A DNA stretch of 64,000 bases from the NCBI RefSeq assembly GCF_963678635.1, contig NC_087067.1:26853547-26917546 (forward strand). Direction: 5' to 3'. Of the stretch, positions 24,780 to 34,967 are shown one piece after another. Below the pieces are notes generated by a model. It did not search any database and was not told the origin of the DNA. It was given only the letters and a program-made list of their open reading frames with translations. Source of the DNA: Symsagittifera roscoffensis (taxonomy: Eukaryota > Xenacoelomorpha > Acoela > Convolutidae). The first letter of the stretch is position 1. Each line of letters starts with the position of its first letter. The position numbers and the translations under genes were made by a program.

Positions 24780-25720
24780 TTCCAGTGGTTCCACTATTAT
24801 GACATGGCGACAAATGATTGCATTAACAAAAGCTCCAAATAGTCGCTGGCAATTATTATAACCAATGTAAAGCGATTCGAGCAGATGTGTTCAGTTGTCA
24901 AGTGCGGCTTTTTTATTTCTTGTGTTTGTGTGGACAGTTTAATAGCCACAGCTGCATAAGTATGAGGTAGGGCTTTGTTACACATCCTTGATCTGTAACT
25001 TGTGACATTGTGGCGCTCTGGTAATGGTGCCCAGAAATCATATAATTGGTGATTCACATGGCACGCGCGCTGCAATTTGCAACGAGCTCTTGCAAGTAAA
25101 GCATAGATAGGTGGGCGCTGGTTTTTGCGCTCCTGGCCACCAAAAATACTTAACCTTTGGGTCCGCAGTATTCTCATAGCCATAAATGGCCATAACTGAG
25201 TGTTAGTTTCACCAAGAAGCACTATACTTTAAGGGTAGCAAGGGAGCCTAGCTACCCACATTACGAATCAGAGCTTTTTAAATTCACCGGGTAAGAATTC
25301 TTCCTGAGATAACATCATAGGATCCACAGCGCTTAAAACATTGAGGCGGTAACCATTGATGACAACTTCGGAACAGCCCATTTTCCACAAATAGCTTTAA
25401 CAATCATCAGGGGATTCTGTAGAACACAGTCCCCCACGCCTGATTACCACTAACACAGAAAGTTGTACCAATATTCGTCATTATCCGAAGACCTGCAATA
25501 CTACTAATGACAATAGTCTGGTGGCTTTCAAGGTCGTAATGAGACATGGCAAGCGCAATGCAAAAATGTCGAGTGACCCCCAAGGCTTACGTTTGCCGAA
25601 GCAAGGCTCTCCAAGGTTCGCACTTACGTCTTTGAGCACTGGGCAATGCGTCGTGTGACGTTGGCAGAAATGGCCTCGTTTGATGAACCTGAAAGTTTTT
25701 TTGCCCAATCATACAATAAC
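24780..25720 (-). pseudogene. possible ISXO2/Merlin-like transposase relic
   Basis: This region is richer in G+C than its surroundings. On minus, a 'LYDWAKKLSGSSNEAIS' stretch (about 25640-25710) is followed by 'LGEPCFGKRK' (about 25580-25620). In IS1595/ISXO2-like and Merlin transposases, a helix-turn-helix of this style precedes a GG-x-VEIDES-x-FGKRK block at similar spacing. The DES acidic residues are not preserved and frames change. The 141-codon minus frame at 24797-25222 is unassigned and may be unrelated. I hold this lightly. Confidence 0.3.
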
Positions 25721-27290
25721 GAACTTTAGTTTATGCAAACTTTGACAACTAATTTTTTATTGCTGAAATAAAAATCAGAAAATTAGCTGAAATAATTTTT
25801 TAAAAGCGCAGGACTCAATGCATAATATTCTTCATCGTTGAGAGATGCCATAACCGAACAGGAGTTAAATACAATTTTTACAAAAAGAAAAGAAATGCGA
25901 TTGGAACTAAAATTAGGAAAACACTAAATACTGTTGCAAAATTTTTGCCGATTGTGTCCGTTTTTCTTTGGAGAAATTCTGATTCAATTGATCGCGTTTT
26001 TTGGAAAAGCTACCTAAAGCTTCTGAAAACTAATTTTATAGATATGCTTTGAGAGTTTTTTTGTTGAATCTGTAGAAGTTTTTTTTGGTGTGTTTTAGCT
26101 TCTGGTTTTAAAAAACGACCAAAGATAACGAAAAAAACTGTAACAAAAAAACTAAGAAGATAGAAAGGAGGGTATAAAGAGGTGTAAGTTAAACAATTTT
26201 TACCAACAAAACGATCCTTTGGATCTAAGAAGTAAATTGTATAATTGTTCTCTGCTCAATGAGTCATCTGAGAATGGACTGTGCTAGCCTAATGGTGTTC
26301 TCCCATTAAATTTTAAATCGGTACTGTAAATTGATACACAGAGGCGAAGCTGAACTTCGAACAACTTACAAGACAATTGTGGATTTTTTTTGAAAATAGT
26401 CAAAAAAACTCTGAACTGCTGAAAAAAAAAACAAGATGTATCAAATTATTGCACAGTAACCGGCTATCCTAGTTAAAACTTTAGTTATACCCAATGCTCC
26501 GATGAACAATCGTCGTATGTAGCCAACCCTAAGTTTTTTAACCAAATAAAACATAGCCTGGGTCATTGAATCTGTCACTAAATTCAACACTGTTTTATTT
26601 CTGCAAAGAAACATCTGTCACAGAATTTTGGGGTTCCGTGTCTCTGTGATCGTCGGAAATATATCGAAGAGTTCAAAAGTTTCAACACCATTAAAACTTT
26701 TGAGACTCTGCATACATTGAACCGGCGAGATTTCACTTATCCATTTTGCTAAATTATCATATCTTCTAAATCAAAGTGATTGATTATGAAAAAACCTAAT
26801 TCCGTATTCGAACGCTGATGCTTTTTCCAGTGAAATAAACCTTGAAAAAATGACGCATTTGTCAATTAAGCCACGAAACAATGGGCACATGGAGTAGTTA
26901 AATTGAGTCTGAACTACGTTCATCGACCCGTTAACTCAAAACATAGCCAACAGATGCTTGGAAAAGTATAGAAAAAAGCAAGAAAACTTCTGAACTTCGG
27001 CGAAAAAAATATCACGTTAAAAGTTCTTGACGTTCAAGACTAGTTGTTGATGGGCGCTTTTTTCAATATTCTATTTAGAGAAATCAGGATTCATAGGTAA
27101 TTTTTATTTTCCCCTGAGAATTCAGAAAGTTAAATTGTTCTGAAAGATACTTACATTCTATGCATCTGACAAGCCAAGTGCACCGAGGTAACAAATTTGT
27201 TTAAAGAAAAACAGTCTAAATCCTGAATAAAGAACGCTATCAATCCAATCTTGAAAAATATAACGCAAGATCCGAATCACAGACGAAACC
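25721..27290. other. AT-rich intergenic DNA, nothing recognised
   Basis: No open frame or repeat that I can place. Confidence 0.4.
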
Positions 27291-27291
27291 T

Positions 27292-27345
27292 TGAAGATGT
27301 TTTCATACTTAATCAAATTTTAAATTTTGTATGAAAACATCTTCA
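27292..27345. repeat. perfect 17-bp inverted repeat with a 20-nt loop
   Basis: Arms 27292-27308 and 27329-27345 (TGAAGATGTTTTCATAC and its exact complement) flank an A/T loop. It would form a short hairpin in RNA. The stem is shorter than a typical microRNA precursor. Confidence 0.7.
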
Positions 27346-27472
27346 GGTCAATTAAATTTGTTCAACATAAAAAAGCCCTAATGGATGTGTTGTTTCAAAA
27401 TTTTAACTAAGGCAGCATTCGGTTTTTTACACTGATTTCGTGAGCTTGGATGTTTGTTTGATTGGATCTTTG

Positions 27473-27641
27473 GGATCATGTTAATTATCCCCCCCCCCCC
27501 CCCCTATGGTACCTTGTAAAGAATCTCTCCCCCCCCCCTATTAAAACATATATCATTTATGCTCAAGTGAATTGGTTTTGTATTAACTATCCCCCCTACC
27601 CCTATTGCAATAAGGGGGGGGGGGAATAGTAAACATGATCC
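27473..27641. mobile_element. 169-bp poly-C/poly-G MITE with a perfect 8-bp target duplication
   Basis: The ends are GGATCATGTTAATTAT and its near complement (AATAGTAAACATGATCC). The direct flanks GATCTTTG (27465-27472) and GATCTTTG (27642-27649) are identical. The interior has long C runs, then a G run. An 8-bp duplication is typical of hAT insertions, though these ends are not classical hAT ends. A related sequence with a 12-bp inverted repeat is at 61950-62000. Confidence 0.8.
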
Positions 27642-27649
27642 GATCTTTG

Positions 27650-28170
27650 TATGATTGGATTTTTTAAGTACGATCTTTCAATGAGTCTTCAAAACAGCCG
27701 TGTAATGTTTATTCTTAGCAAAGATATGTGGATTCATTTGAGACGTAGTTTTTACATAGAATGTACATTTACTTCAGTAAATGCAATAATTACATATATT
27801 TATGCAACATAACTCATCAGATGATATTCATCACTAAGAAATGCTACAACGATATTTACAGTTCAACAAAATGATATACACAAACGTGAACAATTTAAAT
27901 AAGGAAAAATAAAGAGAGCTAGGCGACTCAACTATTGATAGTTATCTTATAGAGCTCATCATCAAGTTGTGTCGGCAAACCTCAAAGTTAAACTAAAAAT
28001 TCATAATTTGTATTGCATATCTTTATATTAAGTATTACGAACAAAAAAAACAAACGAAAACTACAAAAGTCCTTCTGATATTTGAGCTTTTGATATTGCT
28101 TGCAGCATGTGAACAAAGTGAACAATAAGAGGCTAACAAAAACCCATTATTCTAACAGTCCGATTGAGGC
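27650..28170. other. AT-rich 3' flank of ARL3
   Basis: No gene recognised. It presumably includes the ARL3 3' UTR (minus strand), but no clear AATAAA on minus could be singled out. Confidence 0.4.
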
Positions 28171-28710
28171 TTATTTAGCCTTGACATTTTTCATCACCCA
28201 CTCCATACCATCTTTCACACCTTCGCCAGTCAGTGCCGAGCATGGCTGGATATTCCAGACTCTGTCTCTTATAGTGGTCAATTCTAAGATTTCAGCAACC
28301 CGAGATCCCGGCGCACTTCCCTGTAGGTCTTGTTTGTTGGCGAACACTAGCACCGGCACTCCTTTTAGCTTCTCTTCGAATAGGACGTCGTGGAACTCCG
28401 TAGAAGCCTCTTCCAGTCGTCTGGTGTCATGACTGTCCACGACGTAAATGAGGACATCTGTATCTGTGAAATAGTTCCTCCAGTACGGCCTGATTTTCTG
28501 CTGTCCGCCGATATCCCAAACGTTCATTTTTAGGTTCCCGTTCTGAACGCTTTTAATATTGAATCCTTGTGTTGGAGTGACTGTTGGTTCTTCGTTGGCC
28601 ACAAACTTGAGAATTGTGGTCTTGCCTGCGTTGTCCAGACCCAACAGGAGCAGACGACACTCTCTTTCGTTGCCCCCTTGCAGCTTCCGGAGGAAAGAAA
28701 GCAACCCCAT
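28171..28710 (-). CDS. ARL3: ADP-ribosylation factor-like protein 3 (small GTPase), 179 aa, intronless
   Basis: An intact ARF-family GTPase. In animals ARL3-GTP releases lipidated cargo from UNC119 and PDE6D in cilia and on microtubules. Visible landmarks are Gly2 after Met1, the P-loop GLDNAGKT at 24-31, the switch I threonine in TPTQGF (45-50), WDIGGQ at 65-70 (switch II), NKQD at 125-128, and CSA at 157-159. The [10 protein letters not shown] start, the RPYWRNYF stretch after switch II and the [20 protein letters not shown] ending point to ARL3 rather than ARF or ARL2. Length matches the family (about 180). The coding region has no intron, which could reflect intron loss or a retrocopy. 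There is no frame damage. A TTTTTCAG lies seven bases before the ATG and could be a cis or trans splice acceptor. The neighbours are transposons. Confidence 0.95.
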   Translation of the reverse strand: MGLLSFLRKLQGGNERECRLLLLGLDNAGKTTILKFVANEEPTVTPTQGFNIKSVQNGNLKMNVWDIGGQQKIRPYWRNYFTDTDVLIYVVDSHDTRRLEEASTEFHDVLFEEKLKGVPVLVFANKQDLQGSAPGSRVAEILELTTIRDRVWNIQPCSALTGEGVKDGMEWVMKNVKAK

Positions 28711-28717
28711 TTATTGA

Positions 28718-28726
28718 CTGAAAAAC
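28718..28726 (-). promoter_or_regulatory. acceptor-like TTTTTCAG just upstream of the ARL3 start
   Basis: On the coding strand a pyrimidine tract ends in CAG seven bases before the ATG. It fits a 5' UTR intron acceptor or a spliced-leader addition site. The sequence alone cannot tell them apart. Confidence 0.35.
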
Positions 28727-28764
28727 ATCTATCTCAAATCCAAAATCCGATTCTGACAGTTACA

Positions 28765-28838
28765 AAAAATTAGAATTTAGAATTAGAAAACTAGAATTAG
28801 AAAACCAGAATTAGAAAACCAGAATTACAATAAATTAG
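28765..28838. repeat. short tandem repeats of AGAATTAGAAAAC
   Basis: About four to five imperfect 13-15-bp units just upstream of ARL3. Confidence 0.75.
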
Positions 28839-29025
28839 AATTTTGTCACGTAAAATGCTCATTTTTAAGAAAAAAACGTCTAGCTATACAATTGTCGTTG
28901 TGAAGCAAGCATTCAGCAGCGGGCTGCAACTAAGCCGACAGCATTTGTGAAATCGTTTTAAGCGAAAACAAAACTTGAACACGAAGTTCTACATTTCTGA
29001 CACTTTTATTTTTTTCCTGACACTA

Positions 29026-29757
29026 CAGTGCTGATTTAAATTAACCGGACAAAACTCGTTAAACTTGAAATTTAAAACCCGTTTTTCTCAAATTGGGTTG
29101 AGTTTAGGAGAAAAATTATGATGACAAAACTTGCTTAAAATTTTAGCAGAATTATTATGGTTTAATTTGTTTTGCGAAATTCGGGCCCAAAATTTTACCC
29201 CACAAATGAGTCATTTTGGCTTTTCTTAGTTAATTAAAAATTACGCCAAAAGTACCCATTCGATCACAGCCATAAGTATATCAAAGTGAGCCCCTTACGT
29301 AGCCCAATAAACTTTAAGAAGGGTATATTCTCCAAAACATTGTATAAATTAATTTATTTTTGCTTGATAGACAAAAAAGGTCGTTTTTACTATATAAAAT
29401 ACCAATTTTTTATTTAAAAACAATTTTTAAACGGTTTGCAATTTTTTTTGAAGAATATAACCTTCTCAAAGTTTATTGGGCTACGTAAGGGGCTCATTTT
29501 GATATACTTATGGCTGTGATCGAATGGGTACTTTTGGCGTAATTTTTAATTAACTAAGAAAAGCCAAAATGACTCATTTTTGGGGTAAAATTTTGGGACC
29601 GAACTTCGCAAAACAAGTTACACCATAATAATTCTGCTAAAAATTTAAGCAAGTTTTGTCTTCATAATTTTTCTCCTAAACTCAACCCAATTTGAGAAAA
29701 ACGGGTTTTAAATTTCAAATTTAACACGTTTTGTCCGGTTAATTTAAATCAGCACTG
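29026..29757. mobile_element. foldback transposon with 308-bp arms, flanked by TA
   Basis: The arms 29026-29333 and 29450-29757 are inverted copies with about 14 differences over 308 bp by hand comparison (roughly 95% identity). They are separated by a 116-bp A/T-rich loop. The tips are CAGTGCTGATTTAAATTAAC and its complement, with TA on each side, as for Tc1/mariner insertions. No coding sequence. The transcript would form a very long hairpin. An older relative is at 22224-23071. Confidence 0.9.
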
Positions 29758-29759
29758 TA

Positions 29760-30585
29760 TTACATTTCTGGCACGTTTCTGGAGGTGGCGTAAAAGTACG
29801 TTTTTCTTCAAACGACGCAAAATTAGTATAAATTGTCCTTAAACCATTTAAGCTCTTAATACAAAAAAAGTTAGCAGGGCAAAAACGCTTAAAAAAGTGA
29901 GACAAAATGCTTAGTGCCAAAAAATCGACGTAACATCGAAAAGGTCAAAAAATCAAGATCTATCTAAGTGAAGATAATTTGTCTCGATTGGCGATGCACA
30001 AAAAATATTTCGAACAGAAACATGCCAAGACAACTAAATGTGAAACTAGTTTTGGAAAAAACCTACCAAAAGTTAACAAAGCCGAAAAATAGAAACCCTT
30101 TGAGCCGAAAAACTTTTCATACAAAAGTCTTAAAACCTCAAAAAATATATATGTATTTCCCCGCTCATTCAAAATATATACGAGGAAAAGAAATTTTTCT
30201 CATCAAACCAGGCAACAGGAGGCCACTAAATCGGTATATCTAGCGTATAACGCACCTCTGGTGCTTAGAATTTTTAAGAACACTAAAGAAAACCGCATGT
30301 ACTGGAAATAAAATATGCATCCTTTGAGTGTACTCTGACAGCACCCAATAAAAGGGTTGATAATTTCAAATTATGTTAATTGTTATCTTCGTTCTTTTTT
30401 AAATGACATGAAAAAATGTCACATCGGGAAAATAAAAACAAATGAGCAAGCGCATCTAGACGCAAGAATTGCAACTCCTGAGATTAATCTCACAGTACCC
30501 TATTACAGCGTTGTGAAATTCAGATTATGTGAAACTTCAAACTAAACTTTCTAAAATCATAAAAACGTCATATCTCAAAAACTAC
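29760..30585. other. unassigned AT-rich DNA
   Basis: Lys/Asn-rich open stretches at 29968-30243 have no motif. No gene or repeat was recognised. Confidence 0.35.
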
Positions 30586-30591
30586 AGAGCT

Positions 30592-30930
30592 TTAAGCATG
30601 GATCAAGGTATTGACGAATGAAAGAACTAAATCCCTTGACCGATTTTCTTAGCCCTTGGGCAGGGCATTTATATGCATAGGTTCTCGACCCGAAACAACA
30701 CAGATCTGTCGCTAAGCATGGATCAAGGTAGTGGCGAATGAAAGAACTAAATCCTTTGACCGATTTACTTAGCCCTTGAGCAAGGCATTTATATGCATAG
30801 GTTCTCGACCCGAAACAACACAGATCTGTCGCTAAGCATGGATCAAGGTAGTGGCGAATGAAAGAACTAAATCCTTTGACCGATTTACTTAGCCCCTGAG
30901 CAAGGCATTTATTTGCCTAGGTTCGCGACC
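30592..30930 (-). repeat. 120-bp tandem repeat, nearly three copies, derived from gypsy RT
   Basis: Copies start at about 30594, 30714 and 30834 with an exact 120-bp period; the last is incomplete. On minus each unit reads 40 codons in frame, including 'FGSRTYAYKCLAQGLSKSV' and 'FIRHYLDP', which match the gypsy RT palm. The array therefore lies inside the RT and keeps its frame. Confidence 0.85.
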
Positions 30931-31045
30931 CAAAACTGAATGCCAAGGACTGAAAGGTCATCTGGCATTTGAACACAGTGTTATGCTTGCGAACGTTCCA
31001 AGTTGGTAAAAAAGCTCTTTCCGGCGAAATGGTTAGATGCATCAG

Positions 31046-31411
31046 TCATATTTGAAATTGGGAAGCTGCAGTTATATAGTCGGTTTTGATTGAATGGTTT
31101 ATCCGCCTAAGGTCGATCAACATCCGCAATTTACCAGATGGTTTTCGATATGCAAACAATATACTACTATATTTGGAGTGCGGGAGTGTTGTTATGAGTC
31201 CAAAATAAGGCATTAGTGCTAATTCCACAGTTAGTTCACTTCTGAAGTGTATTGGTGTTGGTGGTCCTTGTGTATACAAAGGTTGCTGGTGTTCCGGTGT
31301 CAATTTGATCTTCAACTCGGAGTTATAACCTATGTCAAATCTATGTTCGGCGAAGATGTCACAGTACCCGATAAGTAAATCATCTACTTGTGCTTTTTGA
31401 TCTTCTGTCAA
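31046..31411 (-). pseudogene. Ty3/gypsy protease-RT linker and RT N-terminus
   Basis: A 121-codon open piece. It carries a 'YCDIFAEHRFDIGY' block, then 'KLTPEHQQPLYTQ', 'HFRSELTVELALMPYFGLIT' and 'RKPSGKLRMLIDLRRINH'. These are hallmarks of the entry to the gypsy RT fingers. It continues in other frames toward 30590. The catalytic YVDD region is not present. Confidence 0.8.
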
Positions 31412-32149
31412 TACCGAGTGTCAGTTTATCGGTTTGATTTTATTAATTTGGAGCGTCAGGTTCGGGAACTCGAGATTGTACTTGGGACATACTTGGATTT
31501 CATGCTTTTGAAGAAAGGGTCACAAGGATAATCGAGTTCGCTGCGTTAAGTATGAGAAAAGTTTCCGTGAAGGTCACATCGGCCATCCATAACTCAACTG
31601 TAATTTCAGTTTCTATGGAGACGAGCTGTCCGCCAACGGTTCTAACTTTTCTTAAGTTCGATTTTTTTCTTGCCTCGGTCTAAAAAACGTTTGTTCGCTC
31701 TTGAGTTCTTTAAGATCTCGTGTTCCGGTGATCCATTCAGGATTTCGTGTTCCGGTGTTTCGGCCAACGATAATGGTTAACATGATTTTTTTATTTGCGT
31801 GATTTGACTGACTGACTTAGTGGCTTGATCAGTTTTTTGATCTGTCTGAAAGGGGAAGTTTTGTTTTTTACCCATCGGTTGCAGCTGCTGGTTTTGCTGC
31901 CGTTGCGAGTAACCTTGGGTTTGTTGAAACTAAGGATTTTGTTGAACTTGAGTGTTCTGTTGCATTTGTGGCAGATACTGTTACGAGTATTGATGGACTT
32001 GGAATCCAGAATTTTGTTGGTTATCACTCGGGTTGATTTGTTGAAACGCCTGGTTTCCAAGTCCACCGCCGTATCTCGGTTGCTAGTTTTTCCCCTTTCT
32101 TCGTTGTCCGCCAGACCAGTTCCCAACGGTTACGTCTGGACCAATTACA

Positions 32150-32956
32150 TTGATTTTGAACGGACCAATTACGTTGCTTGGGTGGCTTTCCACCTCGGGA
32201 CTGTTCCCTTTGGGGTGTTTAAAATGTTGCAGTTCTGGAGATACTTTTGAGGATTTTGCAGTGGTTTTCTCCTCTACTGGGCACTGATTTAACTGCTTCC
32301 TCTGATCCGTCAGCTGGCTGCATACTTCATTGAGCTGTTTTTACATTTTTTCCTGGGTGGTGGTCAACTTTGTTGGGGCACTCAAATTTTGTGAGACTGT
32401 TTCGCTAACTTTGTTTAAGCCGTCCTCCGGGTAATCTTCATTTCGGCACACGTCCCTTGTTGTCATTTGCTTAGGTGCCAAATTTCACAGTTCTTGAACA
32501 GTGATTGCAGGCGTTGCTCCATCATTTTAGATCGCAGCCATCCCGGCATTCCTTCTTCACTTGATTGTCATTTACAGCATGGATCCTCTCTGGCCCGTTT
32601 CTCTATTCAAGCGGGCCGCTTCGATTGCCGCATCGGCTGCTGCAGCATCGATTGGCGTGACGGCCAGTAAATCGGGTGTTGGATTGGCTCGTTGTGCCTT
32701 TTTTGTCAGACTTACCAGATAGTTTTCTGGTGTATCCTTCTTCGGATCGATTCATAGCTGTTCCAGTTTCGGCACATGCACTTTTTGCAATTGCGGGTAG
32801 CAGTAATGATCTCCCAAGGCTGATAGACTGGCTAGAACATCCGCTCTCGTCAATAGTGGCAACGTTTGGTAGAACCTTAGAGCGTCGTCTCTTAAATGCA
32901 ATTGCAGAAAATTCGCTTGTTGTGCCGCTGCTACTCCCGTAGAAGGTAAGCAACAT
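32150..32956 (-). pseudogene. Ty3/gypsy gag relic
   Basis: A minus-strand translation (with stops) shows the capsid-style sequence 'ALRFYQTLPLLTRADVLASL' followed by 'DPKKDTPENYLVSLTKKAQRA'. This is the layout of metazoan gypsy gags, where a 'pgESv-dYl--L--lA-rA' block follows the capsid core. A degraded CCHC knuckle lies near 32270, with Gln-rich sequence downstream. The + strand frames here are shadows. Confidence 0.55.
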
Positions 32957-32960
32957 TACC

Positions 32961-33930
32961 CACTATATGTCACCATATAATATACCATTGCTGGCTATTG
33001 TCGATTAGAATACAAGATGTATTGTATTTAACTTGACTGATGTCGTATTTAACTGAATGTAACAGTGGCTCGTGATGGTTACCCCTTCTTTAGAGTCTGA
33101 ACCAAGCTTTGAATAAAGGTGAGTTTTTATATATCAATCACTCGTTTCGGAGCTCGTAGCTATTAGGGCTTTCTTTATTTTTGCAATGCTCTCTCAATTA
33201 GAGCTCTCTTTTGTTTACATTAGACAAATACTATTTAGCAAATTTGATATGTACATTATCTACCATTGACCTTAATCTATTTAACAGCTCATTGCTCCAA
33301 TTATGTTAACAACAAATAAATAACTAACGTATCACTACGAGACATGGAGAGCTTAATTTTTTTTCTTGCAAATTTTTTTGTTATTCAACAAGTTTATGTC
33401 TTTTTCGCTGAGTTTTTTTGAGCCAGTTTTTTAATGGTTTTGGGCGAGCCTAGCAATGCTCCTCAGTGCAGGCAAACTTTAAAAGCACGAACAAGATATC
33501 CTCGACTTTGAGTATTCGTTTAAATCAGTAACACAAATGACGTATACATCAGTAATATTCAATAAATATCATGTGCATATTATTTTTCAACTATCACAAG
33601 CTTTATTAAGACTGAAAGAACAAAAAAGTAATATGACACTCAGGAACAATCGAGCTTTGAGGTATTTACAATTGCGTTAAAAACCTACATCGGCCTCAAA
33701 TCCTTGCTACGCCTTAAGTGGTTGCATGAACATGTTGAATTAAAGAAATTTGAAGTACGAAAAACGTTGCTCTCTATCACAGGACACATCTTTAAAAAAA
33801 CATCTTTAAAACAGCATGCAAAATTTAATTTCTTGCATTCGTTGATTGCTTACTAGTATAGCGTGGATCAACATGTTTTTTAATTAATTTTCTACACAGA
33901 TCAATGATATGTATCAGAAACACGACAAAC
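32961..33930. other. AT-rich DNA between the gypsy relic and ATG10
   Basis: The gypsy 5' LTR should lie here if it survives, but I could not find its ends. No other gene was seen. ATG10 3' UTR is expected just left of 33933. Confidence 0.35.
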
Positions 33931-33932
33931 TA

Positions 33933-34492
33933 TTAATTTAAAGATATTCCAAGCAGCAGCAGATAAGTTGATATCCACAAATTCAAGTAAACATGGGCTG
34001 CACTATCATTTGATTGCACCGAAGAAAACTCTTTCAGCTCACCCATCATTTCTGATGTTTTACAAGGATGAACCATGAAATAGGGTCGTTTCAGCACTGG
34101 ATGCTCGCATTGTGTCACCAAACATTCGCCTGATAACGGATCACGATCGGCTGAAGATACCCTTTTATCTGATTGATGGTCGAACACAGATTCTCCTTGA
34201 AGATTCAACTTCAAGAAGTACAAAACGGGTACATGGTAGCTATAGCTAGAAATCAATTCAATTCAGATATTTAAAGATTAAAAAATATCTATTGATTTAT
34301 ATGAAAAAAAGCCAACCTGTAAATAACATGCAACTGATACTTAAACCATTCGTCATCCGTTTTTAAGCTTGGTTCGCTAGCTAAAAATGTCACATCGTCA
34401 GAAACTGTGAGCTTCCACTGGCTATTTTTATCCGTTTCAGACAAGCTCCTGCATCCTTTTACAAAATCTTCATAAGATATTTCCCATGTCAT
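33933..34492 (-). CDS. ATG10: autophagy-related protein 10 (E2-like ATG12-conjugating enzyme), two exons, 162 aa
   Basis: Exons on minus are 34492-34317 and 34245-33933, joined across a 71-nt GT-AG intron with matching phase (AG/C gives Ser59). ATG10 forms a thioester with ATG12 and passes it to ATG5 at the start of autophagosome formation. The N-terminus 'ISYEDFVKGCRSL' fits the family's opening helix. 'YSYHVPVLYF' (60-69) is the E2-fold strand signature. 'CEHPVLKRPYFMVHPC' ends with the likely catalytic Cys120 in the HPCKT motif. A final 'YLNLWIS…LLGISLN' matches the conserved Y--SWLS--GP-VGL ending. At 162 aa it is near yeast length (about 167) and shorter than the human protein (about 220). 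The ATG at 34492 is the first in frame after a likely 5' UTR; an extra 5' exon is not excluded. Confidence 0.88.
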
Positions 34493-34900
34493 TCTCAAAA
34501 ACAAAACGGAAATTTTTTCGCAGGCCTGATCACCGTCAAATAAAAATAGGTGATTTTCTCGGAAAAGAGAAAGACCAAACCCATTCTGATGAGCAAAAAT
34601 TCCGAGTAAAAATAAAATTTTTCAGGTTTCAGAACATAGCCAACAGGCATTTAGAAGAGTTCATGAATTCAAGGAAACAGAAAAGAATGATTGGTTTTCT
34701 TCGGAACAAACCATTACAGCCCCAAGCATAAAACCCAAAATAGTAAACTGAAGCGTGGATCGTGATTAAATTGGATGCAGTCTTTAGTGGAAAGGCTTTT
34801 GAATACCAAAAAATGAAATAGCTTTTGAGTAAAAAACTATAATTTTCGAGTTTTAATAACAGCAAACTCAGAAATGATAATTGAACCATGAATTAAATAG
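34493..34900. other. spacer between ATG10 and a LINE
   Basis: It should hold the ATG10 5' UTR and promoter. Nothing specific was recognised. Confidence 0.35.
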
Positions 34901-34967
34901 TTTCAGATAAGTATTGAATTTCGAGGTAGCCGTGGTTGCCTCTTGTCTCAAATATTATCATCACCTG

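Larger units (their letters stand above)
30590..32960 (-). mobile_element. decayed Ty3/gypsy LTR retrotransposon (gag, protease, RT fragments)
   Basis: Read on minus, fragments follow the gag-protease-RT order. A gag-like region lies at about 32940-32150, with a worn zinc-knuckle trace near 32270. A protease C-terminal stretch lies at about 31660-31480, and RT from 31411 down to about 30590. RNase H and integrase are absent, so the element is 3' truncated. Stops and frameshifts occur throughout. I could not define LTRs. No intact protein is made. Confidence 0.75.

Noticed and set aside
28567-28773. + strand frames opposite ARL3
   Set aside because: Antisense shadows of an intact GTPase.
31791-32942. 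Long + and minus frames in alternate phases across the gypsy gag
   Set aside because: Only the frame set giving gag/zinc-knuckle similarity makes sense; the others are by-products.
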